From Paenibacillus amylolyticus (lineage in GTDB: Bacteria; Bacillota; Bacilli; Paenibacillales; Paenibacillaceae), in contig NZ_RIAS01000012.1 in assembly GCF_003719335.1 (NCBI RefSeq), positions 124,001-188,000 on the forward strand: DNA of 64,000 bases, read 5' to 3'. Made by a program: the position numbers and the translations under genes. Of the stretch, positions 42,466 through 51,338 are shown piece after piece. The notes under the pieces were generated by a model. It made no database searches. It saw nothing but the letters and a program-made list of their open reading frames with translations, and was not told the origin of the DNA. Positions within the stretch are counted from its first letter, which is position 1. Each line of letters begins with the position of its first letter.

Positions 42466-42562
42466 GGCGCGAACTAGAGACCATATGCTCTACAAGAAAC
42501 TGCAAAGAACGGTAAAACTTCAAAACGAATTGTACCCTTATATAAGAGAGGACGGTTTATCT

Positions 42563-43513
42563 ATGGAATACATTGAAATCGCTGGTGCTGGGAAAAAAGT
42601 CTCCCGACTAATCAAAGGAACAGATTATTTCTTCCATGATACGTATGAGAAAGCTGCAACAAATCTGGATGCATTTATGGCGATCGGCGGTAACACGGTG
42701 GATACAGCGCACATCTATTGCGGCGGACAGAGCGAAGAGGTACTGGGGCGATATATGAAGGAACGCGGCAATCGCGACCAGATGGTGATTCTCACCAAAG
42801 GGGCACATCATGACCAGAACGGACCTCGCGTGAACGCCGATGCAATCCGCAAAGACCTAAATCAAAGTCTGGAGCGGTTGCAGACGGATCATGTCGAGCT
42901 GTACGCACTGCATCGGGATGATCCCAACATGCCTGTCGCTGCCATTCTGGAGGCACTGAACGAGCACATCGAATCTGGAAAAATCGGCGCCATCGGCGCC
43001 TCCAACTGGACTTGGCAGCGGTTAGAAGAAGCTAACGCTTATGCCGCCTCCCACGGTCTGAAAGGATTCACGTTCAGCAGCCCGAACCTCAGTCTCGCCA
43101 AAGCGAACGAGCCATTCTGGGCAGGCTGTGTATCAGCAGATGCCGAAACGCTCGCATGGCATGAGCAATCACAACTGCCGCTTCTGTCCTGGTCTTCCCA
43201 GGCTCGTGGTTTCTTTACTGGTCGATTCACACCTGAGGTACGCGACAATGCGGACTTGGTACGCGTATTCTACAGCGATGGCAACTGGGAACGACTACGT
43301 CGTGCCGGGGAATTGGCTGCATCCAAGAATACAACGGCGATTCAGATCGCCTTGGCCTATGTATTGAATCAGTCCTTCCCAACCTGTGCCTTAATTGGTG
43401 CACAAAATCAAGCTGAGTTGCTCTCCTGTGACGAAGGCTCCCGCATCACACTTACGCCAGAAGAGATCGCCTGGATCGATCTCGCGAGTGAGGTTAAGCC
43501 AGCAGGTGTCTGA
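42563..43513 (+). CDS. Aldo/keto reductase
   Basis: A 316-aa NADPH-dependent TIM-barrel oxidoreductase. The catalytic tetrad is visible as D and Y in VDTAHIY, K in ILTKGAHH and H in YALHRDD. IGAIGASNW lies in the barrel, and ALIGAQNQAELL is the NADP-binding end. The start is ATG 42563, preceded by GAGAGGA; the frame is open to 42416, where it would overlap the dehydrogenase, but that part has no homology. With the upstream dehydrogenase it forms a two-step sugar or polyol redox pair, inferred from context. A terminator follows at 43594. Confidence 0.87.
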   Translation: MEYIEIAGAGKKVSRLIKGTDYFFHDTYEKAATNLDAFMAIGGNTVDTAHIYCGGQSEEVLGRYMKERGNRDQMVILTKGAHHDQNGPRVNADAIRKDLNQSLERLQTDHVELYALHRDDPNMPVAAILEALNEHIESGKIGAIGASNWTWQRLEEANAYAASHGLKGFTFSSPNLSLAKANEPFWAGCVSADAETLAWHEQSQLPLLSWSSQARGFFTGRFTPEVRDNADLVRVFYSDGNWERLRRAGELAASKNTTAIQIALAYVLNQSFPTCALIGAQNQAELLSCDEGSRITLTPEEIAWIDLASEVKPAGV

Positions 43514-43593
43514 GGATCACACCCTGAAGTTCTAAACTTTTCTGAATGCAAAAAAACAGATCATGAAATAAACCACAAATATCAAGCTAAAAA

Positions 43594-43637
43594 ACGGGAT
43601 CAAGGTCACGGAATTTCCGCCTTGTCCCGTTTTTTTC
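43594..43637 (+). terminator. Terminator after the aldo/keto reductase
   Basis: ACGGGATCAAGG (43594-43605) pairs with CCTTGTCCCGT (43620-43630), with one bulge, followed by seven T. Confidence 0.85.
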
Positions 43638-43848
43638 ATAGCTGTGCAACTGAACTAATATAGGGACGTCAGATAAACGGCGTGCTCCAAGCAACTGAAC
43701 GTTAGCTTGGGCCTGCTGTTTTGGGCAATTTCACCTCAAAACCGCAACCGCAACCGTCGCAAAGTATACTTACTCACTGATGCACAGTAAACCCCTCATT
43801 TTTAGCACATTGAGCCAGCGGTTATATCCAAAAGACACGTACCGAATT
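43638..43848. other. Gene-free stretch before palindromic element B
   Basis: No open reading frame with a ribosome site. It contains a simple CCGCAACCGCAACCG repeat around 43743 and no terminator or promoter I would defend. Confidence 0.4.
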
Positions 43849-44044
43849 TCTAACGATCACAGATGACGCTATTTCGCCTATTTCAGCCTATTCTCAAATC
43901 TAACGATCATGAGGAACGTTATTTTCAGATTTCACCTTCAATTCTGCTCTTTTGGGGGCATTTTTGGAGAAATAGCGTCGCTGGTGATCGTTACATTGTT
44001 CAGACCGCCAGAATCATGCAAATAAGCTCATCTGAGATCGTTAG
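43849..44044. repeat. Four-unit palindromic element, copy B
   Basis: The units begin at 43849 and 43899 (direct) and at 43969 and 44018 (inverted). Offsets from the first unit are 0, 50, 120 and 169 bp, identical to copy A (4270, 4320, 4390, 4439). Each unit matches the consensus CTAACGATC...GA(C/G)-(G/C)-(C/T)TATTT. The sequence between units differs from copy A except around the fourth unit, where ATC(G/A)TGCAAATAAGCTCATCTG is shared. It lies between two terminators in a gene-free stretch. Confidence 0.85.
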
Positions 44045-44091
44045 CGCATTTCTTATTGTTCCGCACACACTTTTCCTCCGCAGATTACTAA

Positions 44092-44134
44092 CATAAAAAG
44101 GACATTCTCCACCACACTACGCTGGAGAATGTCC
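44092..44134 (-). terminator. Terminator of the isomerase/dehydrogenase operon
   Basis: On the minus strand AGGACATTCTCC pairs with GGAGAATGTCCT (44099-44134) and is followed by TTTTTATG, about 65 bp past the dehydrogenase stop. Confidence 0.9.
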
Positions 44135-44200
44135 TCTATTGATCGCGAACCAAATGCTTATTTCATCCTATTTACAAGCTATTACGACCTATTAAGTCTG

Positions 44201-45223
44201 TTACAGCTTAACGATCTGACCTGTTTTCTCGGATTCAAACGCAGCCAGAATGACTTGAAGGGAACGCAAGCCCTCTTCCCCCGAGATGGATGGAGGCGTC
44301 TTGGTTACGATGGATTCTACGAATGCATCGATTACGCCGCTTGGCACTTGTTTTTCATTGGTAGCCATTGCGCCAACTTTGTACGTTTCAACCGTACCAT
44401 TGGTCAACTCGACGATAACCTCGTCACCATCTACTGTACCGATCTTCATTACGCCATTTTCACACCACAGCACGGTGCTGTTGTCTCCGCCTCTGTATTG
44501 TGTCCAGCTGGCTACGAGTGTACCGATTGCGCCGCTCTTCATGCGAAGCAGACATGTGGCATTATCATCCACATCCGTGCCTTCTTTGTGCAACGTGCTG
44601 ATGAACCCAGCCACTTCGGATACTTCATCGTTCAGCAAATAACGGATAAAGTCGGATTTGTGCACGCCAAGGTCACCCATCGCGCCCATAATGGCTTCTT
44701 CTTTGCGGAAAAACCAGCTCCCTGCCCCATCTAAACTCCAGCCTTCCGGACCCGGATGACCAAAAGCAGTACGGAAGGTCAGCACTTTGCCCAATCGGCC
44801 GGAATCCAGAATTTCTTTTGCTTTCACGTGAGGAGGCATCAGACGTTGGTTGTGACCCACCATCAGATATACGCCGTTTTTCTTAGCCGCCTCAATCATT
44901 TGCTCGCCTTCTTCAGTGGAAACCGCCATCGGCTTCTCAACCAGCACATGCTTGCCCGCATTGGCAGCGGCAATCGTCATTGGTGCATGCAGATAGTTCG
45001 GTGTGCATACGCTCACCGCTTCTACTGTTGTTTCGTTTGCAAGCAATTCCTCATAACTGGAATACGCTTTACCGCCGTACATTTCAGCCATTTCCTGCGC
45101 CCGCTCCACAACCGGATCAGCAAATGCGACAAGTTCTACGTTCTCATTGGCAGCGTACTCTGGAATATGTCTGCGCTGAGCGATGGCTCCACAACCGAAT
45201 ACAGCAACTTTAATTTTACTCAT
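44201..45223 (-). CDS. Gfo/Idh/MocA family oxidoreductase
   Basis: A 340-aa NAD(P)-dependent dehydrogenase: Rossmann motif VAVFGCGAIAQRRHIPEY, catalytic VEKPMAVS, and GDLGVHKSDF (D-x-G-x-H active-site histidine) in the C-terminal domain. The full EKP/DxGxH set makes activity likely, in contrast to the copy at 41461, where the histidine is replaced by tyrosine. The start is ATG 45223, about 10 bp after GGAG. It lies 50 bp after the sugar-isomerase-like gene and probably works with it on a sugar or inositol-like substrate. Confidence 0.9.
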   Translation of the reverse strand: MSKIKVAVFGCGAIAQRRHIPEYAANENVELVAFADPVVERAQEMAEMYGGKAYSSYEELLANETTVEAVSVCTPNYLHAPMTIAAANAGKHVLVEKPMAVSTEEGEQMIEAAKKNGVYLMVGHNQRLMPPHVKAKEILDSGRLGKVLTFRTAFGHPGPEGWSLDGAGSWFFRKEEAIMGAMGDLGVHKSDFIRYLLNDEVSEVAGFISTLHKEGTDVDDNATCLLRMKSGAIGTLVASWTQYRGGDNSTVLWCENGVMKIGTVDGDEVIVELTNGTVETYKVGAMATNEKQVPSGVIDAFVESIVTKTPPSISGEEGLRSLQVILAAFESEKTGQIVKL

Positions 45224-45273
45224 GTACAAAAGTCTCCTTTGACAATTAGATTCATGTTTGAGTCGTTTAACTC

Positions 45274-46050
45274 TTAAAACTGGTTCAGGTAGTTTTGTTT
45301 CAGCCAGTTGTGACTGTTCTCAACGCTCTCAAGCGGAGGGTTCTGGCATACGTCTTGTTCCACGATCAGCCACTGCACGCCTGCATTTGTTGCGCTTTCA
45401 ATAACAGCTGGCAGATCCACTTCGCCTTGTCCCAGCTCCAATGTTTTCATCTGACCCTGCTCGTCTTTGCTGAAATCTTTCAAGTGAAGCAACGGCAAAC
45501 GGCCCGCATATTTATTAATATACTCGATCGGATTTTGTCCGGCAAATTGTACCCAACATACGTCCATTTCCACTTGTACCGCTTCTGGAGTCGTTTGAGC
45601 GAACATCGCATCAAAAGCATTCGCATCCCCAACTTGGCCATGGAATTCGAAGTCATGGTTGTGGTAACCAAAGATCAAACCTTGCTTTGCCGCTTCGGCT
45701 CCATACTGTTGCAACTCTTCAAACAGCTTTGTCCAGCCTTCTGCATTGTCCGGGCGATCTTCCGGCATCAGATAAGGGCAGATCATATATTGTGCATCAA
45801 TTGTTTTCAGGTAATCAATTTGTTTTTGCAGGTCTTCGCGCATCGCATGAAGGGACACGTGGCTGCTGAAACCTTTTAGACCCAGCTCATCTAGCAGCGC
45901 TTTCATTTCCTCTGCTGGAATGTCGCCATATCCGGCAAATTCAACCCCTTCGTATCCAAGGGCGGCCACTTTGCGCAGTGTACCACGAAAATCTGCTGCA
46001 GTTTCATCACGAAGTGTAAAAAGTTGCAAACCAATGTTCAATTTTTTCAT
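45274..46050 (-). CDS. Sugar phosphate isomerase/epimerase (xylose-isomerase-like TIM barrel)
   Basis: A 258-aa TIM-barrel protein of the IolE/IolI/YcjR group: IGLQLFTLRDETAADFRGTL, GYEGVEFAGY, FSSHVSLH, the metal-site segment FGYHNHDFEF, QVEMDVCWV, LHLKDFS and LIVEQDVC at the ends of successive strands. These supply the E/H/D metal ligands of the family. Epimerase, isomerase or dehydratase activity on inositol or sugar derivatives is expected. GAGGAG precedes ATG 46050. It is first in the operon with the dehydrogenase, and the divergent AraC regulator lies 234 bp away. Confidence 0.88.
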   Translation of the reverse strand: MKKLNIGLQLFTLRDETAADFRGTLRKVAALGYEGVEFAGYGDIPAEEMKALLDELGLKGFSSHVSLHAMREDLQKQIDYLKTIDAQYMICPYLMPEDRPDNAEGWTKLFEELQQYGAEAAKQGLIFGYHNHDFEFHGQVGDANAFDAMFAQTTPEAVQVEMDVCWVQFAGQNPIEYINKYAGRLPLLHLKDFSKDEQGQMKTLELGQGEVDLPAVIESATNAGVQWLIVEQDVCQNPPLESVENSHNWLKQNYLNQF

Positions 46051-46283
46051 GATAGATACTCCTCTGCTCTCAAATTTGCTTACATTGCTCTATCTGGTAT
46101 CATCCTAACGCAAAACAGGCTAAAATGAACATATACAATATAGTCAGAACATGAACTATCTGATCAAATTTTATTTCCATCCTGAATTGTCCTATCATTT
46201 CAGCTGTTTGACTGTACTCTAGACAGGATGATGAATCGTTAACGTTAATACAACAAGATCGAATGTTTGGGGGGCGTACATCT

Positions 46284-47114
46284 TTGGACACATTGGACAC
46301 ATCCGTATTGATCTGTGACTACTCCTATCACTACAAGGCATTCACCCATAATATGAAAGGCGAGCTAGCTACCTATCTATTCCGCTTGCAGACGGAAGGC
46401 TCGTGTAAAGTATACGTACAGGAAGAGGAGTTCCGCATGACCAGCGGTGATTTGCTTTTGCTCAAACCAGGGGATGATTACCGACTCGTCGTCGATGAAC
46501 CGCATAAGGAAGGGCGATTGTCCAGCGGGGACTATTATCTCTTCTGCGAAGGCCAATGGATTGAAAAGTGGTGGAAACGCCAGCATCGTCCGACGGTAAG
46601 CCGTATTGGTCTGGATGACAAACTGATCAGTCTGTGGCGCAACATGCTGCTGGAGAAACGTCGCGGCCCGCTGGAGGAAAATGCGGAGCTGAAGGACGCT
46701 CTGCTGCGCGGATTATGTCTGTACATTGACCGGGCAATTACGGAAAATATCCAGACCGATCGGGCCGTCTCTTCGGCCCTTAAGCTGAAGCGTTTTATTG
46801 AAGAGCACGCCACAGTTACGTTTAAACTGGAGGAAGCCGCACGTTATGCCGGACTCAGTCTGTCCCGTGCCGTGCGTTTATTCAAAGAACACTATAACCA
46901 GACCATGATTCAATATGCCATCGAAATCCGCCTGAATGCCGCACTGGAGCGCATGAAATACAGTGAGATGACGCTGGAGCATATTGCCGAGTCCTGCGGT
47001 TTTGCCAGCTACTCTTATTTCCATCGGGTGTTTCGGGCACACTTTGGCGTGTCTCCAGCGGAGTACCAAAAATCCAAACAGCATGAACCGATAGATGATT
47101 TGGAGCATGTGTAG
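46284..47114 (+). CDS. AraC family transcriptional regulator
   Basis: A 276-aa regulator with an N-terminal cupin-like sensor (RMTSGDLLLLKPGDDYRLVV) and two helix-turn-helix motifs near the C-terminus (VTFKLEEAARYAGLSLSRAV and LEHIAESCGFASYSYFHRVF, ending HFGVSPAEY). I place the start at TTG 46284, 7 bp after a GGGGGGCG stretch; an in-frame ATG at 46263 overlaps that stretch and so lacks its own site. It is divergent from the isomerase/dehydrogenase operon and probably activates it in response to a sugar. Confidence 0.87.
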   Translation: MDTLDTSVLICDYSYHYKAFTHNMKGELATYLFRLQTEGSCKVYVQEEEFRMTSGDLLLLKPGDDYRLVVDEPHKEGRLSSGDYYLFCEGQWIEKWWKRQHRPTVSRIGLDDKLISLWRNMLLEKRRGPLEENAELKDALLRGLCLYIDRAITENIQTDRAVSSALKLKRFIEEHATVTFKLEEAARYAGLSLSRAVRLFKEHYNQTMIQYAIEIRLNAALERMKYSEMTLEHIAESCGFASYSYFHRVFRAHFGVSPAEYQKSKQHEPIDDLEHV

Positions 47115-47165
47115 GTTAAAATAACTGCATAAATGGTTGCATGGCTATCCCTACGCTGCAACAAC

Positions 47166-47218
47166 AGAAAAACGCTTTGGGTCATTCGCACATGCGATGT
47201 GTTTAACCCAAAGCGTTT
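47166..47218 (-). terminator. Terminator of the amino-acid ABC operon
   Basis: AAACGCTTTGGGT (47170-47182) pairs with ACCCAAAGCGTTT (47206-47218), with an inner CACATGCG/CGATGTG helix. On the minus strand TTTTTCTGTTG follows, about 75 bp past the ATPase stop. It can also stop the convergent AraC transcript. Confidence 0.88.
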
Positions 47219-47292
47219 CGTGTTATCATATTCAAGCCCCAGCTGCAAAAACATACGCTTCGCTCTCGAGCCCTCCTGTGGCCACGCTGCTC

Positions 47293-48048
47293 CTACGCAC
47301 GATGCTCGCCCTTATTACGGAAATAGTTGTGCAAAAACTCTTTCGCACGTTCCGATTTGGGATGGTTAAAGACTTCGTCCGGTGTACCTTCCTCAACGAT
47401 TTTCCCTTTATCCAGAAACAGCACCTTGGTTGCCACTTCATATACAAAGCTCATTTCATGCGAAACGAGAAGCATCGTTTGACCAGATGCAGCCGTCTTT
47501 TTAATTGTCTGCAGCACTTCACCCACAAGCTCCGGGTCGAGCGCAGAAGTAGGCTCATCCAGAAGCAGCAGCTTCGGTTTCATGGCGAGTGCACGTGCGA
47601 TACCCACACGCTGTTGCTGACCTCCGGACAAATGTTTCGGATAATAAAGCGCCCGTTCGGAAAGGCCCACCTGTTCAAGCTGTTGTTTAGCCAGTGCGGT
47701 AGCCTCTTTGTCATTCATTTTTTTGACAACTTTGAGACCTTCCTTAACATTATCCAGAGCCGTACGATGCTGGAACAAATTAAAGTGCTGGAAGACCATA
47801 GCCGTCTGCTTGCGCAGCTCAAGCCGCTGTTTGTTCGTAATTGTACTGAAATCAACCTTGAATCCCTCCAGATCCAGTTGACCCTGATCGGCTGCTTCCA
47901 GGCAGTTTAATGCCCGCAGAAAAGTCGATTTACCCGCACCCGACGAGCCAATCAGTGCCACAACATCTCCCTTCTGAATATCGACCGAAAGATCATCCAG
48001 AATCAGATTGTTATGGAAGGATTTCGACAAATGACTTACCTTGATCAT
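47293..48048 (-). CDS. Polar amino acid ABC importer, ATP-binding protein
   Basis: A 251-aa ATPase of the GlnQ/HisP/TcyN type. Walker A is GSSGAGKST, the signature is LSGGQQQRVGIARALAM, Walker B is LLLLDEPTSALDPELVGEV, and the switch is VSHEMSFVYEVA. The start is ATG 48048, after AAGGAGGGG, overlapping the permease stop by one base (TAATG). It is the last gene of a four-gene operon (binding protein, CapA-like protein, permease, ATPase) ended by the terminator at 47166-47218. Confidence 0.92.
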   Translation of the reverse strand: MIKVSHLSKSFHNNLILDDLSVDIQKGDVVALIGSSGAGKSTFLRALNCLEAADQGQLDLEGFKVDFSTITNKQRLELRKQTAMVFQHFNLFQHRTALDNVKEGLKVVKKMNDKEATALAKQQLEQVGLSERALYYPKHLSGGQQQRVGIARALAMKPKLLLLDEPTSALDPELVGEVLQTIKKTAASGQTMLLVSHEMSFVYEVATKVLFLDKGKIVEEGTPDEVFNHPKSERAKEFLHNYFRNKGEHRA

Positions 48049-48803
48049 TAGATACCCCTCCTTCCCCATGAGAACCAGCCGCGATTCATCGTCCGCTGTA
48101 CTGGATCAGGAATAGAGAATCGTTTCTCCAGGAAACGAAGAATCTGTTCGATAATAATCGTCATCACCCAATAGATGAGGGCAAGGGCCAGGTACACTTC
48201 AAAAAAGCGGAAGTTACTGCCTGAAATGATTTTACCTTGTGCCGTCATCTCAATAACACCTGCAACAAACGCCAGTGAAGTTCCTTTTAATAATCCAATA
48301 AGCGCATTGCCGAGAGGTGGAATGGCTACGACAAGGGCCTGAGGAACGATGACTCTCTTCAGCACTTGAAGATATGTCATACCAAGGGATTCGGCCGCTT
48401 CGATCTGCCCTTTGTTCACAGATTGCAGCGCTGCGCGAATCGTCTCGGAGTTATAGGCTGCTTCATTAAAAGCAAATGTCACCAGTACAAAAAGCATTGC
48501 GGGTACCGCATTAATGTTGTAATCTGTGCCGTACTGCTGATTAATAAATTTTAACAACAGCGGTATCCCGTTATAGGTCAGATACAACTGTACAATGATC
48601 GGCGTCCCGCGGATAAATGAGATAAATATGGTGACAAGCTGACTAAGCACAGGCACTTTTTTCATACGTATGACCGCAAACAGCAAAGCAAACACAAGAC
48701 CCACAACCATCGAAATTGCTGTAATCTGCAGACTCACAGGAAGAACCTCTAACAGACGAGGAATCGCTGAGAATACCGCGTTGATATCAAAAATCTCTCC
48801 CAT
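48048..48803 (-). CDS. Polar amino acid ABC importer, permease
   Basis: A 251-aa HisM/TcyL-type permease with five or six helices. LPVSLQITAISMVVGLVFAL opens it, FIRGTPIIVQLYL is the typical amino-acid-permease region, and the EAA loop is QIEAAESLGMTYLQVLKRVI. KGTSLAFVAGVIEMTAQGKI resembles permeases of the cystine/YxeN group. A single permease gene implies a homodimer. The start ATG 48803 is 51 bp past the CapA-like gene. Substrate assignment to cystine or a related sulfur amino acid is a weak inference. Confidence 0.9.
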   Translation of the reverse strand: MGEIFDINAVFSAIPRLLEVLPVSLQITAISMVVGLVFALLFAVIRMKKVPVLSQLVTIFISFIRGTPIIVQLYLTYNGIPLLLKFINQQYGTDYNINAVPAMLFVLVTFAFNEAAYNSETIRAALQSVNKGQIEAAESLGMTYLQVLKRVIVPQALVVAIPPLGNALIGLLKGTSLAFVAGVIEMTAQGKIISGSNFRFFEVYLALALIYWVMTIIIEQILRFLEKRFSIPDPVQRTMNRGWFSWGRRGI

Positions 48804-48854
48804 GATTTACATCCTTCCACGTTCATTTTCTCAAAAAAAAAAGCAAGAGCGGAA

Positions 48855-50189
48855 TTACTTCCACTCTTTCACGGTTAAACGTTCGCCTTGGCGTATAATT
48901 TCGGTTTTGTAGCGTTCTTTGCTCACCGCATTGAGCCTTTCAACCAAAGAAGCCGTAGCCTCTTCCGAAGCAAGCACAGGCAATCCGCGTTTGGTCACAC
49001 TGGCATGCGTCAGTCTAAGATCAATTGGAATCAGCTCATAATCAAACTGCTGCCGATCCGCATTCAGATCAAATGAAATCAGGAAGTTTTCCGAAAACTT
49101 AGCATGGCTGTAAAAGCCCTGCCAATTCCCTTCACTATCCTTCGTTCGGTTCTTGTGCAGCGTAGATGGAGATTCATTCTCGTCATACCCATATGCGATG
49201 AACATCTCGGGAGATATAATCGATTCGCCTGCTTCGAATTCCATCAGCAAACTTCCAATGTTATAGAAAATCGGCTGACCTTGGTGCAATTCCACACCTC
49301 TCGTAAAATGTGCACCATGTCCGAATACACAATGAGCTCCTGCATCCACAGCACTTCTTGCAAAGGTTTCAATGAACTCCGCGGGATAGTCCGAATACCA
49401 GTCTTCATTCTCTCCCTCGTGCGTATGCAGATTAACAAAAACAAAATCACTGCGTTCTTTGGCATCACGAATCGTTTCCAAAATCTCCTGCTGATCCTGT
49501 GCATGCGCTGCTGTTTTGACACGGGAATGTTCGCCCTTTTCGAAAGTCAGATATCCCTCGAACAAGGAGCCGAACTCATAATGATTCTCGGATTTGCTTT
49601 TGAATGTCTCAATCCGTTTGCCCGTTTCCATACTTGCAGCAATGCCGATCCGTTCGCTAATGCCTTTCAAAGCCTCAAAATCCTGCTCGTTGACCACATA
49701 TGTACGTGACCAGCGAAGCGGGTTAAGACCTGGACGGGCAGGGACACCATTTCCCGGATTGGATGCCGCAAACACTTCACTACGCGTTACACCAATGGTA
49801 ATGATGGCAATCCGTCCATCTGCAGTATCGATAAATACTGGTTTACGAGCTTCATGCAAACTCATACCGACCCCCAAAGGGATCAAACCACGTTGCTCGG
49901 CTTCCTCCATCGTATCGGTAAGACCTTCGATGCCATAATCCCCTGTATGGTTGTTAGCAAAGCCAACATAACGAATATTCAGACGTGCAAACTCGTCCAG
50001 TGTCCCGGGACGCACGCTCGTTTGATATCCCCGGCCCGCGGCCGGTGCCGTATTTTTGCGCGGGGTAATGAACTCTGCATTGGTGAAAACCTCATCGGCT
50101 TCCTTCAAAAGAGCCAGCAGATTCGGGTCCATGGTTTTATCTACATTCCGACTGGAAAACAAGGCGTCTCCTGTAACGATAAATTTCAT
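48855..50189 (-). CDS. CapA/PgsA-type metallophosphatase-fold protein inside the ABC importer operon
   Basis: A 444-aa protein with the PGA_cap calcineurin-like domain. VTGDALFSSRN supplies the first metal aspartate, GFANNHTGDYG the N-H pair, VFVNLHTHEGE the later histidines, and CVFGHGAHF the final H. The membrane anchor that CapA/PgsA proteins use in poly-gamma-glutamate or capsule export is absent, so it should be cytoplasmic. It lies between the binding protein gene (14-bp gap) and the permease gene (51-bp gap). Hydrolysis of an imported amino-acid conjugate or a phosphorylated intermediate is a guess from this position. Confidence 0.85.
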   Translation of the reverse strand: MKFIVTGDALFSSRNVDKTMDPNLLALLKEADEVFTNAEFITPRKNTAPAAGRGYQTSVRPGTLDEFARLNIRYVGFANNHTGDYGIEGLTDTMEEAEQRGLIPLGVGMSLHEARKPVFIDTADGRIAIITIGVTRSEVFAASNPGNGVPARPGLNPLRWSRTYVVNEQDFEALKGISERIGIAASMETGKRIETFKSKSENHYEFGSLFEGYLTFEKGEHSRVKTAAHAQDQQEILETIRDAKERSDFVFVNLHTHEGENEDWYSDYPAEFIETFARSAVDAGAHCVFGHGAHFTRGVELHQGQPIFYNIGSLLMEFEAGESIISPEMFIAYGYDENESPSTLHKNRTKDSEGNWQGFYSHAKFSENFLISFDLNADRQQFDYELIPIDLRLTHASVTKRGLPVLASEEATASLVERLNAVSKERYKTEIIRQGERLTVKEWK

Positions 50190-50203
50190 GTTATTCCCCT
50201 TCC

Positions 50204-51040
50204 CTACTCCATTAATTCTTTCTTCGGCAGATAGTCGCCGCCCAGTTGCTCTTCACTGATCTTGAGCAATGTACCGTCATTGTACATTTCTTTAATTCGT
50301 TTATTCACTGCATCCAGCAACGTGCTGTCGGCAGATTTGGAGAGCAAAATGTATGAACCTGGATCACTGTTTTCACTGGAGAACGGAACGACTTTCAGGT
50401 TAGTGAAACCATGCTCCTTGATTGCTTTTTCAGCGGAAACACGAGAAATGATACGAACGTCGTAGCGTCCTGCCTCAATGCCTTCAAACTGTTTAACAAA
50501 GTTTTCTTCCGTGTACATAATATCCGCTTTGGCATCCGGGTGCGCTGTGTTGTAGTTCTCCAGCAGTGTGGCTCCCGAGTTCCCGACTTCAGTTACCGCT
50601 TTATACCCCTTCAAATCTTCGATAGATTTCAGTGTATTATCATCTTTGCGTACGACAAATACGTTGGCATTCTCAATGATCGGCAAAGAGAAATTGTACT
50701 TGCTGCGTCTTTCCGGATTGGAGCTGAAGTTGTTAGCCCCTAATTGAAAACGACCATTGTCTAAACCTGTCAAAATACCTTCGAACTCAATAGCTTGTAC
50801 CTCCAGCTTGTATTCTGGAAGCTTCTCGAAAATCGCCTTCATAACTTCAACATCATAGCCGGTGAGTTTACCATCTTTATCGTAGCTGAATGGGTTACTT
50901 ACGCCGCTTGTTGCAGCAACGATGGTCTTTTGACCAGAGTCCGCTCCTGCACCTGAACTTGCTTCGTTTTTGTTACCACAACCGGCAATGATCAAACCCA
51001 TTACCAATACCAGAACTGCTGGCACAAATTTCTTTCTCAT
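50204..51040 (-). CDS. Polar amino acid ABC importer, substrate-binding lipoprotein
   Basis: A 278-aa extracellular solute-binding protein. The signal peptide ends LIIAGC, a lipobox. The mature part has the bacterial SBP_bac_3 landmarks YDKDGKLTGYDVEVMKAIF, EFEGILTGLDNGRFQLGANN and LKGYKAVTEVGNSGATLLEN. It resembles cystine or other sulfur amino-acid binders (TcyJ/K, YxeM) in these motifs, but the ligand is not fixed. It is the first gene of the operon, transcribed from the promoter at 51120-51148. Confidence 0.9.
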   Translation of the reverse strand: MRKKFVPAVLVLVMGLIIAGCGNKNEASSGAGADSGQKTIVAATSGVSNPFSYDKDGKLTGYDVEVMKAIFEKLPEYKLEVQAIEFEGILTGLDNGRFQLGANNFSSNPERRSKYNFSLPIIENANVFVVRKDDNTLKSIEDLKGYKAVTEVGNSGATLLENYNTAHPDAKADIMYTEENFVKQFEGIEAGRYDVRIISRVSAEKAIKEHGFTNLKVVPFSSENSDPGSYILLSKSADSTLLDAVNKRIKEMYNDGTLLKISEEQLGGDYLPKKELME

Positions 51041-51119
51041 TGTTATGTCCCCCTTGTTGTGTTATCTCTCTGTTATTCTAACCCTGACTCTTAATTCATA
51101 GTAAATTAGTATGAAATGT

Positions 51120-51148
51120 ATTATGTCACGCGACACATACACTGTCAA
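51120..51148 (-). promoter_or_regulatory. Strong sigma-A promoter of the amino-acid ABC operon
   Basis: On the minus strand a perfect TTGACA (51148-51143) and CATAAT (51125-51120) with a 17-bp spacer, about 80 bp before the binding-protein ATG. Confidence 0.8.
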
Positions 51149-51338
51149 GGTAATTCGACAAAGTAATCTGCATATTACGACACTATTCTACATTATCTCC
51201 AAATAAACTTTTTTGTGACTCCTTCCCACCAAAAATGTACAATAATAATAGAAGCAGGAGCCTCACATACGGATTTACAATCATTACTTATCTTTATATA
51301 CGCCTTCATTATAAACCTGGATGTACTGGAGTGATCCC

